The translations under genes were made by a program, and so were the position numbers. 64,000 nucleotides of DNA, from contig NC_084935.1 of the NCBI RefSeq assembly GCF_958298935.1, positions 6,148,001 to 6,212,000 of the forward strand, in the 5' to 3' direction. Origin of the DNA: Phragmites australis (lineage: Eukaryota > Streptophyta > Magnoliopsida > Poales > Poaceae). Shown one piece after another: positions 24,205 to 36,884 of this stretch. Every line of letters begins with the position of its first letter. Position 1 is the first letter of the stretch. Below the pieces are notes generated by a model. That model made no database searches. It was not told the origin of the DNA and worked only from the letters and a program-made list of their open reading frames with translations.

Positions 24205-27200
24205 TTACATTTCATGGCCCTTGGTCTCAAGAGGGAATAGGGCACACGCCACTCCTGCAAGAAAGAGCGCCACGTCGATCACAATCACCGCTTCTTTCTG
24301 ACCGCAGTTCTCTAGCAATGTAGTTGTCACGAGAGGACCAACTATGCTTCCAATCCGGCCAATAGAATGGGCAACTCCAACTCCAGTGTTGCGACACCAT
24401 GTAGGGTAGATCTACACAAAGTTGATACTAAATGGGATCAGAGGCTACCTATTATATTCTAGAATTACATTATCATTACAATATATATGCATCTTTAGGT
24501 ATTTTAGTGTTTTTTAATTGCCTGATCTTCTGACATAATTTTTGCTTCAATCTGCTTTATTATTTATGTAGCATCTTTTAGACATCGAAACACGTCACCA
24601 TAGGCCTGATGACATATATTAATCTTTGCTATTTTGCAGTGATGAATGGATTGTTCGTAACAAGTAGGGTACCACTGTCATATAAGGTAACATGTATTTC
24701 ATGTAATCTAAGGTATCAAATGGAAACTGTTATTAAAACAGAGAATATGAACTCAAAGCATATCCAATGATATTTGGCAGTGACCTCAGGGGAATAAACA
24801 TGTAGAATGGCGAAGCACCCCATGATACAAGTCCGGGCACAGAAGAGAAGGGTGATTGCTAAGCCTCCTCCCCACTGCATAAGCGGTGCAAGAAAAGCAC
24901 AGCACAACAAAATCATGCCTCCCAATGACACTCTCCGACCAATCCTGTCAACCAATAAAGCCGCCAAAAGAAGACCGGGAAACTCTGTCACAAAGCAACA
25001 CATTAGTTATTGAAGTACTTCGTGTTTTTCTGGAGAATAGCATTTCAGTGCTTCTGAACAGAATTTTACAAGCAATCAATTGTCCTACAACCTTTTCTAT
25101 TTCTTTTGGAAGTTGAAAAACAAAAGCAATATTCAGAATAATATAGGAAAAACAGGAACACAATGTCTCTACGTACCATGTTTTTCTATTGCTAAATGAT
25201 GCTACAGATTACCTTTTACTTTATATGCTACTTGGTAAAACAATATGTGTTTCTGATTTTGTTAATAACTAGCCTCCCAGAACAGTAAATCTGAATTCCA
25301 AATGCAGAATCAAGAATCATAAGGATCGGTACACTCTTTGAACGCCTGCTACAATTAGAGCATAGCTAAACATTTTTTAAGAATATAGAATGAAGAATAT
25401 TTATGTACAACATGCAAATCAGTAGTTCTTTCTAGGCTATTGATTCATGCCGTTAACTGAAACTTTGCGGATGAGCAGCAGAAATTGAAACTTCGAAGAA
25501 AATAATCAGAATGAATATCAAAGTTGTTCTGGGCACAATATTACCTGCAAAACTGGTCACCAACACATTTATGTAAAGGCTGGAATCCTTTGTTCGCATC
25601 AAATGTGGTCCTACTGATCCACAGGTCCTCTTGCCATTGCTTAGTTCAGAGGTTAGCAATATTATTCCGAAATAGGCAATAAAACTTGCAAAAGTGACTA
25701 GCCAAAGAAGAAGAGTTGATCTGATCAGGTCACGCGACCAAAGAGCAAGAAATGCATTGATGCCGTTGGATTTGGAGCTTGTATCATCGATTCTGGGACT
25801 ATCTTCTGGCATAATCAGAACTGTTGTAACAGAAGCATCAAGGTTGTTGTCGACTCTCCCTTTTGGGTCAGAAGTTAGAATGCCAGGAGGGAGAGCCCTG
25901 TTATTCATTCTTGCTATTCTCTCCAACACAAGCATAGCTTCACTTATTTTACCTCTCGAGCAAAGGTACCTTGGTGATTCAGGTACTAAAGTAGAGAAAA
26001 TCAGCAGGATGAAGCAAGGTGAGGAGGACAATGCAAGCAACCACCTCCATCCAAGTATTGGCATGATAGCCTGCATTAAGCATATACGATGCACATGTAA
26101 TTGAAATTACAATAACCAGTGTAAAAAACTGCAAGAACCAGCTTTAATTATCTGAAAAGATAGAAATATGGAATTATTCCTCTTGTGCTATTTAATTTTA
26201 TCGGATGTCTCCAAACAGACCTTTTGTGCTATTTACACTTTAGAGTTTTAATCTTTTAAACATGTAGGTTCATTGTAAAACTTGATCCCCACAGTCATAT
26301 GTTAGATTAGTCGTTAGTGGATGCTGTGCTTGAACTGTTTGGCTTGAAATTTCTGTTAATAAAGGAAACATGGGTTTTGCCTTGTTTGACAAAGGAGAAA
26401 ACAGCATGTTATAATCTTCGCTACATGTTCTTACTACGTTGTTGTACCCAATACTAGGTTACTCGATTATAGGAGTTCTGAAGAAATCAAGCGACAATTG
26501 ATGGGCTACCCCAACATTTTTATAGAAAAAGGAAACTTGTTCTAGCCTCTGTATTTTAAAATGCACACAACGTGGTTCATTATTACATCATACCGGCACA
26601 AAGCTGTAAGTTGAATGAAAGAAAATGATAGTGGACCATATGAAGTATGACATCTCATCCAGCACAGATCCTATTACTAAACCACCACCAATTGTTGCGT
26701 AGAACCCCAACTTACCCTAAAAAAAATTGCCATGCCCATATATATGGATCTTGTTGGTTTGTTGCCTGAATATTGGCTTGTGAATGCTATTATGGTCATC
26801 CACTCACAATTCTTTGGGTGCCCATATCTTTCGCCAAAGAATTGGCATGCCAATGACAGGGCTGGTATGGTCAGAATCCAAAATGCCTCTTGCAACTATT
26901 AACAATTCAGATGCTTTAGGATATTGAGTAGTTTTGTTTTTTGAACAGTTAACGTGATGTTCTTTTCAATATGTATATGCTTGTTTCATTTAGTGAGGTA
27001 AGGCATGCAACACATGAAAACCAAACTTTGACATTCTTGGCTGTGAGGTTGCATATGAATGAATATAGAAAAAGTTGCGCATGATGTAAAATTTATAACG
27101 TGGTAACTGAAATTAAAGAGTGAATGGAAGGCAAAATACCCAAGCAAGTAGAGCCTCCAATATTGTTCCAAATGTCCAAAAACAAGTAAAAACAGCAATC

Positions 27201-28299
27201 CAGAAACCCCTATTCTCAGCTGGAACAAATTCCAGAAACCAAGTGGGAAGCACATGGCTAGCACCCAGCCCAAGGCCAACGAGAAAGCGCAGAGCCAGCA
27301 AGGTTGCATAGTTCGGTGAGAAGGCGCAGAGAAAACCAGGTATACCACTGACAAGTGCAGTGAACAGAAAACCAGCCCTGCCAATGAGAAACATAGAGAA
27401 GGGAGGAGAGCATGTTATCATCAGGCATCTTCTGTAATAAAAGCACATGAAAGCAACGCCAAAATAAACAAAAAAAAAGGCCGGCATAGTAGTTAAAAAC
27501 TTTGCCATTTTTTTCCGGAAGAAAGAGACCTAGTGATAAGTTCATTTTTTGTTCCAAAGACAACATATTGGTTGGACAAACATCGATGGTTTGATTATTT
27601 ATTTATTTTAGAGAAAAAGCCTAAGCTTCAAGTTTCTTCAAGGAACCCAAGTCTTACTTGGTTACTTCTTCTGCGACATGTCCATCGATCACAAAAAGAG
27701 ACTGAAATCAACGCATGTTTTTCAACTTGTTGCAGATTTGAAGTGGAAAGTCAACAAAATTCAGCAAGAAGATGATTTATGGGTGTCAGCGGGTGCCAGG
27801 CACCTGGGTGGTTTAAGGGTGCGACCGTAGCTTAGACTGTCTTTCTAGTTTCTAGCCCTTAGTTGTTTATTTTACTGTATAATCATAATCTATTAGCTGT
27901 GTGTTGAGGCGATCGATCATCGATTTGAAGTGGAAATCCAGATTTATTTGCACCTAATTGCTTGAATTGCTCGGAAAGAATTTTGCTGCACAGATGAACT
28001 GAAGTCTGAAGATGAACATACCTCCTACCGTATCTGTCTGAACCGAGGCCTCCGACGCACGCCCCGAGGAGCATTCCTGCGAAGACGACGCTGGTGATGA
28101 GTCCCTCCTCCCCGCCGGAGACTCCCCACTCCTCCTTGACCGATGGCCCCACGAAGGACAGCAGCATGACCTCCATGGCGTCCGCGACCCAGCCGGTGCC
28201 CAAGAACCCGAGCAGGAGGACCTGGAACCTGCCGAAGCCGAGCCGCGACAGAGCCTCGTCCGTCGTGTACGCCTCGCCGCCGCTCCCGCCTCCCGCCAT
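24205..28299 (-). CDS. OCT7/NIAP-like MFS organic cation / nicotinate transporter
   Basis: Five exons join in phase: 28299-28022, 27377-27140, 26070-25545, 24984-24785 and 24411-24205, giving 1449 bp and 482 aa. The start MAGGGSGGEAYTTDEAL has a purine at -3 and G at +4; an in-frame Met at 28401 is also open. The protein is a major facilitator of the organic cation/carnitine transporter 7 group (about 500 aa). Members move nicotinate-type or cationic metabolites across a membrane. Visible signs are DEAL...GFGRFQ at the N terminus, the loop motif GSDRYGRR ending exon 1, LGWRWLLALSS and VPESPRYL in exon 3, EFPGLL..LVDRIGRR in exon 4, and TGVGVAHSIGRIG in exon 5. All introns are GT-AG, but the intron 4 donor (GAG|GTCACT) is weak. 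No stops or frameshifts; substrate is inferred. Confidence 0.88.
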
Positions 28300-28401
28300 T
28301 CCGGCCGATTCAACGAGGCACGCCACCGGAGCGGGGAGCTGCCGGGCCGAGAGTGAGCAACCGAGGCGATGACGCTGGCTTTGCAGTCTTTTCTTTTTCA
28401 C

Positions 28402-30019
28402 GTACTGACTTCTCTTCGCTTTGGTTGTACTACTATAAACACACGTTTTATTAAGTCTCTAATATATAAAACATGTACTAGTTCCGCATCACCTCTCCCG
28501 TCCTCTTCCTCTATCAATAAAAATATCTAAAATTTTAATAATTTATCTATTTTTACTATTTATCCTCGTTATAGATACCGACATTTAATTAATGTAAAAT
28601 TAGGAGAGAAATTAGTATATAATCTCCTCCACTTTTTTAGTCTCGTCTGAAATCAAATTACGATTTCTCCTAACGTATTTATTTGGCGACGCTCTCATTA
28701 CGTATCCACATCTTCATACTATGAGTTTATACTTGATATTATCGCATTTAACATTTATATTATTTTTACAATACATAGATACTTAACTAGTTTACTAATA
28801 TATATATATATATATAACTTATCACGCTAAAGGCTTCCCCTGCTATATTCCTAAGAAAAGGGGCTGGTCGTGGGTACGGCAACGACAAAAAATTTATTAA
28901 TATTATTTTATTAGAAAATTAAAATAGTTAGATATTGAGCAATGAACACCAAAAGCGGTGAGTCGATCTGGAGATGCGATAGAGGAGGGAAGCTTACGAA
29001 CATCGGAAGTACGAGCAACAATAGGAGAAATTACGGCTTAAGCGTTAAGAGGAGGAGCACATGAGGAAGAAAGCAAAGGAGCGTGTCGCGGCTAAAGCAT
29101 ATGAAGCAGAGAGAGAAATGAAGCTAGAGAGAGCCTATCGCGCTAAGGCGAATGGTCCTAATGCTCTGCGAAAAGACAAATATCATAAATGCACTCAGTA
29201 TAAAACATCTATTATAACTTGAGCCTATTTTTATTCCCTAAGACATGTTATATTTAGCAACGACATGCTATTAGATTAGTCTTTAGACGTGTCGTACATG
29301 CTAACGTTTGTTATCCTCATCTATACCGTATGTAACATCCGTACCAGGTTCTATAATAACTATACTTCACTACTACTATTGTTTGAAACTTTGAATTTTG
29401 TATCCTTTCAACATAACTTTATTAGAAAAATTACTCACATAATTTTACATCAACTAAATAAATAAATATTGACAAAATTACATTGAACCAAAATTAGAAA
29501 AAAATAAATCACTCTGTGATACCGTTTAGATAATTATTTACATAACAAATATTTTTGTTGATTCAACATCCGCACACCTTATTGTCTCAACCTCTGTGTC
29601 AACGCTCGCTTGCAGCGGCCATCGCGCACGGCACGGCAGGGGCTTCGATGGGCAGATACACCAGTGGGCTTGGGGGCGGACGGATCGGCGACAGTAGCGG
29701 GATCAGGTGGCCGGCGGCGTGGAATTTGGGCGAGAGGAGAGAGAGAGACGAATCCATGTGTGATCTGCATCGTTGATTCAAAATCTGATGGTATGGTATA
29801 GTGCTTGACGGAGAAGGCATGGATCAAATCTAGTGCTACTAGAGAAATCACGCAGAAAATAATGGCACGAGAGCAACAAACGCCTTCGATTCTAGTACTA
29901 TGAAAGCAAGTTGGCCTTTAATTTTAAGGGTTTTTTTTAAGGTACTCCAGAAGATTACCGTGTGAACCATTCATTGTGAGTTGATCAAAGGGTTCATATT
30001 TCTCTTATCTCATAAAAGG
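28402..30019. other. Intergenic AT-rich DNA
   Basis: It contains a TA dinucleotide run at about 28797-28816. A short Lys/Glu/Ala-rich coding-like tract on the plus strand near 29050-29200 (KERVAAKAYEAEREMKLERA) has no context. A small GC-rich patch lies at 29590-29770. No gene was recognised. Confidence 0.4.
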
Positions 30020-30272
30020 TACTCTCTATAATTATAAATATAGGTCGTTTTAGTCTTCTCAACTATTCTCTAAATATAAGTTATTCTCGAACTTCTATAC
30101 ATTTTTTCTATTTTATTCCTTTCTTACCCTTGTTTAATAAATACTACCACTCTCACAAATGAATGAGTTATCTTTTTCAATACATAATAAATAAAAAGCA
30201 ACAATGGCATTTGATCTACTTTCTTAATCCCTATACATAAGTCTAAAACGACCTATATTTACAATCAGAGTA
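30020..30272. mobile_element. Stowaway-type MITE
   Basis: The left end TACTCTCTATAATTATAAAT runs into ATAGGTCGTTTTAG, and the right end read backwards gives TACTCTGATTGTAAATATAGG then TCGTTTTAGAC, so terminal inverted repeats span about 30 bp. TA at both ends matches Stowaway/Tc1-mariner target preference. The 253-bp length and AT-rich non-coding inside are typical. Confidence 0.7.
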
Positions 30273-31375
30273 ATAGATACTACAATTTGTTAAACAAATA
30301 ATTTTTTAGGTCCTGCTATTTAAAGTACGGCTACTAGAAAGGAAATAAAATGTGAAATAAAAACTCGCATGCCACATATAAATTTTCACTAAGCACTTTG
30401 AATTCGGAATACAATAAACAAGAAATTTCATTTATATCATCAAAACTCAAGCGATACCCAATAATACCATTGAAATCACCTCACTTGAATCCATACCATC
30501 ACACCATCCAAATCTTATTCATCTGTCCCACTTAACATTTGATTCCCGTTACCTTTCCCCGTATTGTCCATAATGCTCCTGTGCCTGTTTGGCTACCTCT
30601 ACAATTAAATATCAAATTTTGATTGTCAATTTTAGAATTTGACATGAAACTCAATAGGTAGACCATAAAAGGAATATATTATGACTGGTTTTGAATTGAA
30701 GTTTATAATGGAAAATTTAACGTACATGTTCTAATTGTGTTCACCAAAATACATCTATTTAAGATTATGAACCGTAATTTTTCTCTCCAAGTACAAAATA
30801 GTTTTGATACGATTAATTTCGTTTTGGATATTCAAATTGTTGATGTGGTTGACACGTACGCCAAATTAGTGGGTTGAGCGTTGCTATCATGGTAAGTGTC
30901 CTCTTATTCCTTGGAACCGCATCAATGCTTAAAGTTAGGGAAGGTAATCATGTGCATTAGTACCTTTCCTTCTAGCTGCTATATATTAATAGAAAGGCGA
31001 CAATATATCTTTTTATTAGAGAAAATAAACGATTATTATTCAACGATTAGGATTAACCATAGCCCTTACCTCTTGAGCGGTAAGAGGGAGTACCTTAAAA
31101 AGACGTTTTTCTTTTTTATCTTACCAAGCGAACCAACGTTCTTCTTTTTTATCGTGACCAACAAATGAGATGCTCATTCATGACATATATAGAAATAGAA
31201 AAAAAGGCCAATCTGGCGGTTCGACACCAACCTAGTCTAAACAAATATCCCTACCCAATTGAATAGCTAACGCATGGAATTAATGGAGGCCAATGCCTAA
31301 ACCAAGGACGCACTCAATCGAAGCTAATCCAAACCAAACCTAACAAAACTATTCCATATATATATGCATGGTAAC
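30273..31375. other. Intergenic DNA downstream of the GDSL gene
   Basis: AT-rich; no gene. The plus-strand ORF 30896-31168 has Phe runs and no motif and is taken as chance. Confidence 0.4.
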
Positions 31376-32786
31376 TTAACTAGAGATTTCTAGAAAATCC
31401 TTGATGGACCCTTCGAGCTGCTCCATGACGGCCTTCCAGCCGGCCTGCGTCGGGTGCCACTCGTCCCAGTAGAAGTACTTCTCAGGGTTGGTGCACGTCC
31501 AGAACTGTGGGTTGCCGTCCTCGTCGTACTGCCCACAGTATCCGCTCTCGTCGAAGCTCTCGCAGCACGGCGTGTGCCTGTGCTCGAACAGTTTCTCTGC
31601 GATCAAATTAAAAAGCTAAGTAATGTGCGATTTTAGGCGATTAATTGTTGGTTAAGTTCACAACTTTACCGGTTTTGGGAACGATGATGTCTTTGAAGAT
31701 GGTGTTCAAATCGAGCAGGAGGACCGATTCTACTGAACGTAGCTTATGCTTGAGATACTTGTTGTGGATTTCCGCGACCGGTTCGCTGAGGCACTTGGTA
31801 TAGTTGTTCGACCTGGAGTACCACGGCGTGCAGCCCATCGGGTGCAGCATGTTCACAAGCACCTTGGAGACACCCAGCTCTTGAATCCGCTTCACGCCGT
31901 GGGCGATCTCATCGGTTACGCTGGCAATGAAGTCGACAAACTGCATGCACGCGAGCAGCAAAATTAAGCACATAATTAAACCTATCAGCACACATGTGCG
32001 CACGCATGCATGGTTGATTATTGTGTACTCACGTTGTCATAGTCGGTGTTCTCGTCGGGGATGTCCGAGTAGTCGAAACCGGAGATGGCGACGAGTGCGA
32101 CCGAGTCGCTAAGGTCTTTCTCGATGATCCCGTGCCTGACCAGTCTCCTGAATTTGTCGATCTGCGTGCCGAGCTTCGGCTCGTGCTCATCGTTCACGCC
32201 GGCCCAGCCGACGGCGAAGTTCATGCCAAACAGGTCGACATTCTTGTCCCTCAGCCTCTCCGCCGGAGGGGACTCGTCCTGCCCCAGAATCTTCGCTGCA
32301 AACCACCAAGCGGCATGACTAAGACGATGCATGCACGCGGTATAAATACAAGGCACAAACACAGATTTGTACGTGCCTAACTAGCTAAATGTATACTACA
32401 TAGATTGATCTAAGCTTACATACCGATGAAGTCAGATTGGACCAGGCCATCGGAGAAGCGGCCGGTCGGTTGGTTGTCATGATCGGAGTCCGAGATGCCG
32501 TACGGGTAGTACCAATCTCGCGTCGTCTTGCTCAACTCGTCTTTCTTGAGGTTTCCGTTGTCGGCAAATGAGTCGCCGAACACGAACAGCTTGAACGACC
32601 GCTGGTCGGAGTGGCGCCGCCGGGACTCCACGTGAGTGGCTGCTTAGAGACCATGCATGGATGCAACAAAAGAGCGTACGTAAGACCCTCCAAGAACAGA
32701 TCAGATCGAACAAGTAAAACAATCTAACGTGCGTGCACACCATGCAGAAGGAAGAAGAGGAAGCAGATGGAGAAGAGAAGCTTCAT
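31376..32786 (-). CDS. GDSL esterase/lipase (At5g03610-like)
   Basis: Five exons with matching phases: 32786-32741, 32639-32424, 32295-32033, 31940-31670 and 31596-31376, total 1017 bp and 338 aa. A hydrophobic N terminus (MKLLFSICFLFFLLHA) suggests a signal peptide and secretion. Block I is FVFGDSFADNGN with the nucleophile at about Ser39. Block II is NFAVGWAGV (about 113-121), where the family usually has VGG. Block III reads ISGFDYSD (about 158-165), with Phe161 in place of the usual oxyanion Asn of GND. Block V is WDEWHPTQAGW with Asp310 and His313. C-terminal Cys residues (TPCCESF, CGQYDEDG) fit the family. Such enzymes hydrolyse acyl esters of lipids or wall polymers. The frame is clean, but the two altered blocks make activity uncertain. 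Confidence 0.9.
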
Positions 32787-32870
32787 GGTCGCTACTCGCT
32801 GGGATCACGCGCGGAAGGAAGCAAGAACTGTGCCTGCTGAGATGGATGCCAATAACGACGGCTCGCACGT

Positions 32871-32880
32871 CTATTTGTAG
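32871..32880 (-). promoter_or_regulatory. TATA-like box of the GDSL gene
   Basis: On the minus strand CTACAAATAG sits about 85 bp before the ATG at 32786, a plausible variant of the plant TATA box CTATAAATA. Assigned by position and sequence only. Confidence 0.35.
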
Positions 32881-33540
32881 GGAGGAAACGAATAGATAGA
32901 CACGTAGGATCTATTTAAACTAAAGAAAAATACGACTCTCTAAATCGTAACCGCATGCCAGCTGATCAGTTCACAACCGTACGGACGCCATCTTCCTTCC
33001 CTAGTTGGTTCCGTATGTCGCTGCTGGATCCCAACAAAATCGCTGCTTCCACAGATATGTACAGCAGGCCGGCATGCTGTAGCCGGCTACTGTTCGTCGC
33101 GACGACAAAACTGCATGCAAAGCTATCGCCATGCATTGGACAAATTGAAAAAAAAAATTGCAATTTGTGATGCAAGCAACAGTGCTTTAAGTTGAGGAGT
33201 GTTACTGTGCACGTATGTTTCCATCTGCTATCACGTCTTCGGCCCTGCGGATACATGGCAGAAATCTCACACATATTTATAGAATATAGGTAGCTCCATG
33301 AGGAAGTTGTATAATAGATCCATGAGAAATGTTTGCATTCAAATATAATCATAGTGATTTCCTCCATAGGGATGGTGAAATCTGGATTCATTTCGATGAA
33401 ATATATCAACTGTACCGGTTAGACTCCCTCGACATTTAACTCATAAGTTTATAGACTCTGTAAGTATCATATATGTGTAATTCAAAGTAATATTCTCGTA
33501 TATATAGAATAGAGATACATATATGCAGTCAAAAGAGCAT
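32881..33540. other. Upstream region of the GDSL gene
   Basis: No gene was seen. A 21-bp string at 33029-33049 also occurs at 38345-38365 upstream of the FAP1-like pseudogene. Confidence 0.35.
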
Positions 33541-35005
33541 CACTACAATAGGATTCCTCGACCCAATAAAAATAAATCAGACGATGGTCGCCACCAAGCC
33601 ACAAGCAACCGAGGACCATTTACTTGATTTTATTCTTACGTACCAATTAAATATATACATATTTTTACCTTACAACTTTGATTATGTGTTTCCCTCCATA
33701 TGTGTTCTACTCTTTTTTAGCAACACGATGTTAGAACTTAAGACTAATTACCTACAGTAACATATATGCAGTTTTCACTGGATCCTCTTTGTCATCCAAA
33801 TAGACCTTAACAGTATTATTGTCTTAGACGCAGAAAGAAATCCAGTAAATGAATATCAATCCCTCGTAGACTTTCTACAAAAGGTAAACTAATCATTTCG
33901 TTAATTCTTTAATAAACTTCGAATTGATTGAATATAAGTCTAGTTATAGTTAATAATCACACACGTGTACAAGGGGTACGTGTGCTACGTCAAGAGGAAT
34001 GGACTTCGCTTTCTATACCGGAATGAATGAAAAGTCATAAACAACTTTCCTTGCAGGATTCAGACCAAGTGAAACAATTTATGTTGCTACTATGTATGTG
34101 ACTTCATGCATGGATTCACCGAACACAATTATAGTAGCATTACCGATGCTAAGGTAACTGGTATACATATTGATAACTAATTTTCAGATTCCTACTCGTG
34201 TTTAAATAGATTGATTTCTTCAATTCTTGTAATTATAGGAAGTCGAGCTAGAAACAGGCATCCACATGCTGCACAGAATCATCACATTTTAGGAATAACT
34301 CTACGGATTCATCAATGATGAAGTCATTTCAAAATCTTAACAGTACCATATTTCCAAATGATGATGTTCGGATGCCATCCCTTCACTTACCCCCTGGTGT
34401 TTGTTACTTTATTCTTCTCAAGGAAAAAAGCATAGTTTAGGATCTTCGGTTAAAAAGGAAACTTGAATGATATCGTTTCTTACCATTTTGTTACATACTT
34501 ATATTAATTATGCACTTGTGTTGCAAACTTGTCTTAGTTGTGAATTTTAGTGAATGACATGTAAAAGAACATGGTTATGTATGCATTAAAGAGATGAGAT
34601 GTGAATAAATTGTGTATGTATGTGAGATTATATGTGCTGAGATGAATATATATGCATGTGAAACTTGAATGTATATTTATCTTGTTGTATGTGATATTAT
34701 TTATGTTGTTATTAGCAATGGTTAGATTCTGTAACAGGCGAGGAATCATCAGTGTCAGCTCATGGCAAAAGGCCATCACTGATCGTCTCCGTATCAATAT
34801 CAGCTTATTCCACAAACCGGCACTGATATTTTGAGTATCAGTATCGGTTCCTTGTTATGGATCGGTACTGATATTTATTATCAATGTCGGTTCATAAAGT
34901 GACACTAAAAATCATAGACTATCAGTACTGAGTATCAGTATCGATTCAAAAACCACCACTGGTAATTTTTTTTAATCGGCACTGATGATCCTTTCTATAG
35001 TAATG
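33541..35005. mobile_element. Non-autonomous CACTA (En/Spm-like) element
   Basis: The left end is CACTACAATAGGA and the right end read in reverse is CATTACTATAGAA, matching at 10 of 13 positions. Inside the right end (34740-34990) are many sub-terminal repeats of the types ATCAGTATCGG and CGGTACTGAT in both orientations, a hallmark of CACTA elements. The flanking trinucleotides are CAT and TAT, so the TSD is imperfect. There is no transposase ORF. Length is 1465 bp. Confidence 0.5.
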
Positions 35006-35166
35006 TATGATTTTTTTCTTGTTTATAATCCATTGTGCGGAGACCGTTTCTGTCCGAGAATCTTGTAAGCATTGATTCATCTATAACTCTTAACTGCAAG
35101 CATATACTAATACATACGACTTCAGAGCATGTTCTTGTGCAAACTTTTTTTTATAGTTGATTATTA

Positions 35167-35706
35167 GGGAGGAAGTCTAATTTTTAACTCTCAAGTATAG
35201 TCTGATCAAGTTCATTTTTCAGTCTCCAACCTAAACTTAAACCGTTTGAAACATAACTTTAAACTTTTCCAACTAGGACATCCGACAACGTCGACCCATC
35301 TCAATGTCGTTTTGCGCCTACGTGGAATACACATGGGCAGCCATAGATGAGTCAGCAAGGCTCACTTAGAAACAAAAGATCACCACGGCATTGGCGCCGG
35401 AAACAAACACACAAGCAAGACCATATATTTTTATTTATAGTAATTAAAATTATGAAATTAGACATGTGGGCTGCTTGTCTTTTAAATTTTTTCTGAATCG
35501 CCACTAGAAATTTAGTTAGATGACTGACAAGTGTGCCACGTCAAATAAAAATACCTTTACTCAAAAAAACGTACTAGGATGCCACGTAAGTACAATAAGT
35601 GTGGTTTTGAGCTCAACGGGTAAATTGAACGGCTTTGAGATTGAAGGTTATGTTTTAAACTGTTTTAAAGTTGGAGGTTGAGAAACGAGCCCAGTCCATA
35701 GTTGGG
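35167..35706. mobile_element. Mutator-like MITE with long inverted repeats
   Basis: The left arm (about 35167-35280: GGGAGGAAGTCTA ... CAGTCTCCAACCTAAAC ... GAAACATAACTTTAAAC) is repeated inverted at about 35620-35706 (GGTTATGTTTTAAACTGTTT ... GTTGGAGGTTGAGAAACGAG ... CATAGTTG). The arms are about 80 bp with scattered mismatches. Long arms and an AT-rich middle fit a MULE-derived MITE. The right end seems shortened next to the following element; no clean TSD was found. Confidence 0.5.
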
Positions 35707-35708
35707 GT

Positions 35709-36884
35709 CACAGTTCAAAAATTTGTCGGTAACCAAAAAAAATTCACGATAACCGGGCATCTTGGTTCAGCTCAGTTTCAGAAACCGAACGGTAACCGAA
35801 TTTGAATTAAAAAATTCGAAAACAAAATTCAAAAAATTCAAAAAAAATCTTAAAAACAACTAGACACAATTCTAAGACCTTCTGTGAAAAAACTTTTCAA
35901 AAATAATGTCGTTTGCATCATATTCTACAGGGATAAAGTTTGAAAAAAATGAAAAAAATTGAAGCGTGCGGCTCAATTATTAACTCACGTTAAGGAAAAG
36001 TGTAACATGCAAACACATTTTTTTTTATAAAACGTATTTTAAGAGAATCTTTAAAATTGATTTCACTTTATTTAGAGTTTTATTAAATTCTCTATGATTT
36101 TTACAAAGTTCACAAGTATAAAGTGAATATGTTAAGAAACATCATTGTAATTAACTTTTTCATGTCTACTATTATTTTTCTACGTAAATCATAATATAAA
36201 TAAGCTAATGAAAGTGGTTTCACTAATTTTTGAGGTGTGATGGATCGGTTATGAATTAATCTAGTTGCAACATATTTACACAATCATGCATGTTACAATA
36301 ACTAATTCATGAGTTCATATATTTTTTAAAGATATAGGATCATGTAAGAAGACTAACAAAATTAGTTTCATGATTTTTGGATTAGCAAAGAGTAAACTAT
36401 GCATTTACCTGGGTTTAACAAATAAAATTTCTCACAGAAAATTTTGAACTTTTTTATGATTATAAATACTTTTATCATGTAGATCATGTTACAAGTAAGC
36501 CAACAAAATTTGTTTCACTTGATTTGAAGCTCAGATGAATTAGTTATTGATTTTACAAGATTGAACCTTTTTTTAGGTTTTTTGTTGAACTGTGCTGAAA
36601 TTCGATAAAACCGCTCGATAAATCGAGAAAACCGAGCGGTTACCGACCCAAACCGCTCAGTAACCGACCAAATAAAAAATATGAGAAAATCGCTCGGTAA
36701 CCGATCCAAACCGCTCGGTAACCGACCCAAACCGCTCGGTTACCGAGAGGGAAAAACACGATTTTTTCGCAAAAATTCAAAATTTGCCTAATGAATTTTC
36801 TCCGAATTTTTTTGAATTTTTGACCGGTAATCGCGGTTACCGCGGTTTTTCAGTTACCCCCGGAGGTTGGTAACGTGAACCCTG
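35709..36884. mobile_element. Non-autonomous hAT-like element with GAGCGGTTACCG repeats
   Basis: The right end read in reverse is CAGGGTTCACGTTACCAACC; the left end CACAGTTCAAAAATTTGTCGG then TAACC is a weaker match. The inside is AT-rich. Between 36600 and 36750 it has at least six copies, in both orientations, of a CCGCTCGGTAACCGA unit. The CAGGGTTCACG end resembles plant hAT termini. I could not find an exact 8-bp TSD, so edges are approximate. Confidence 0.4.

Noticed and set aside
28431..28480. TATA box for the OCT7-like gene
   Set aside because: Only weak AT words (tttatag, ttttatatat on the minus strand); position relative to any start site unknown.
28797..28816. TA repeat as an origin or attachment site
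   Set aside because: Simple microsatellite in a plant intergenic region.
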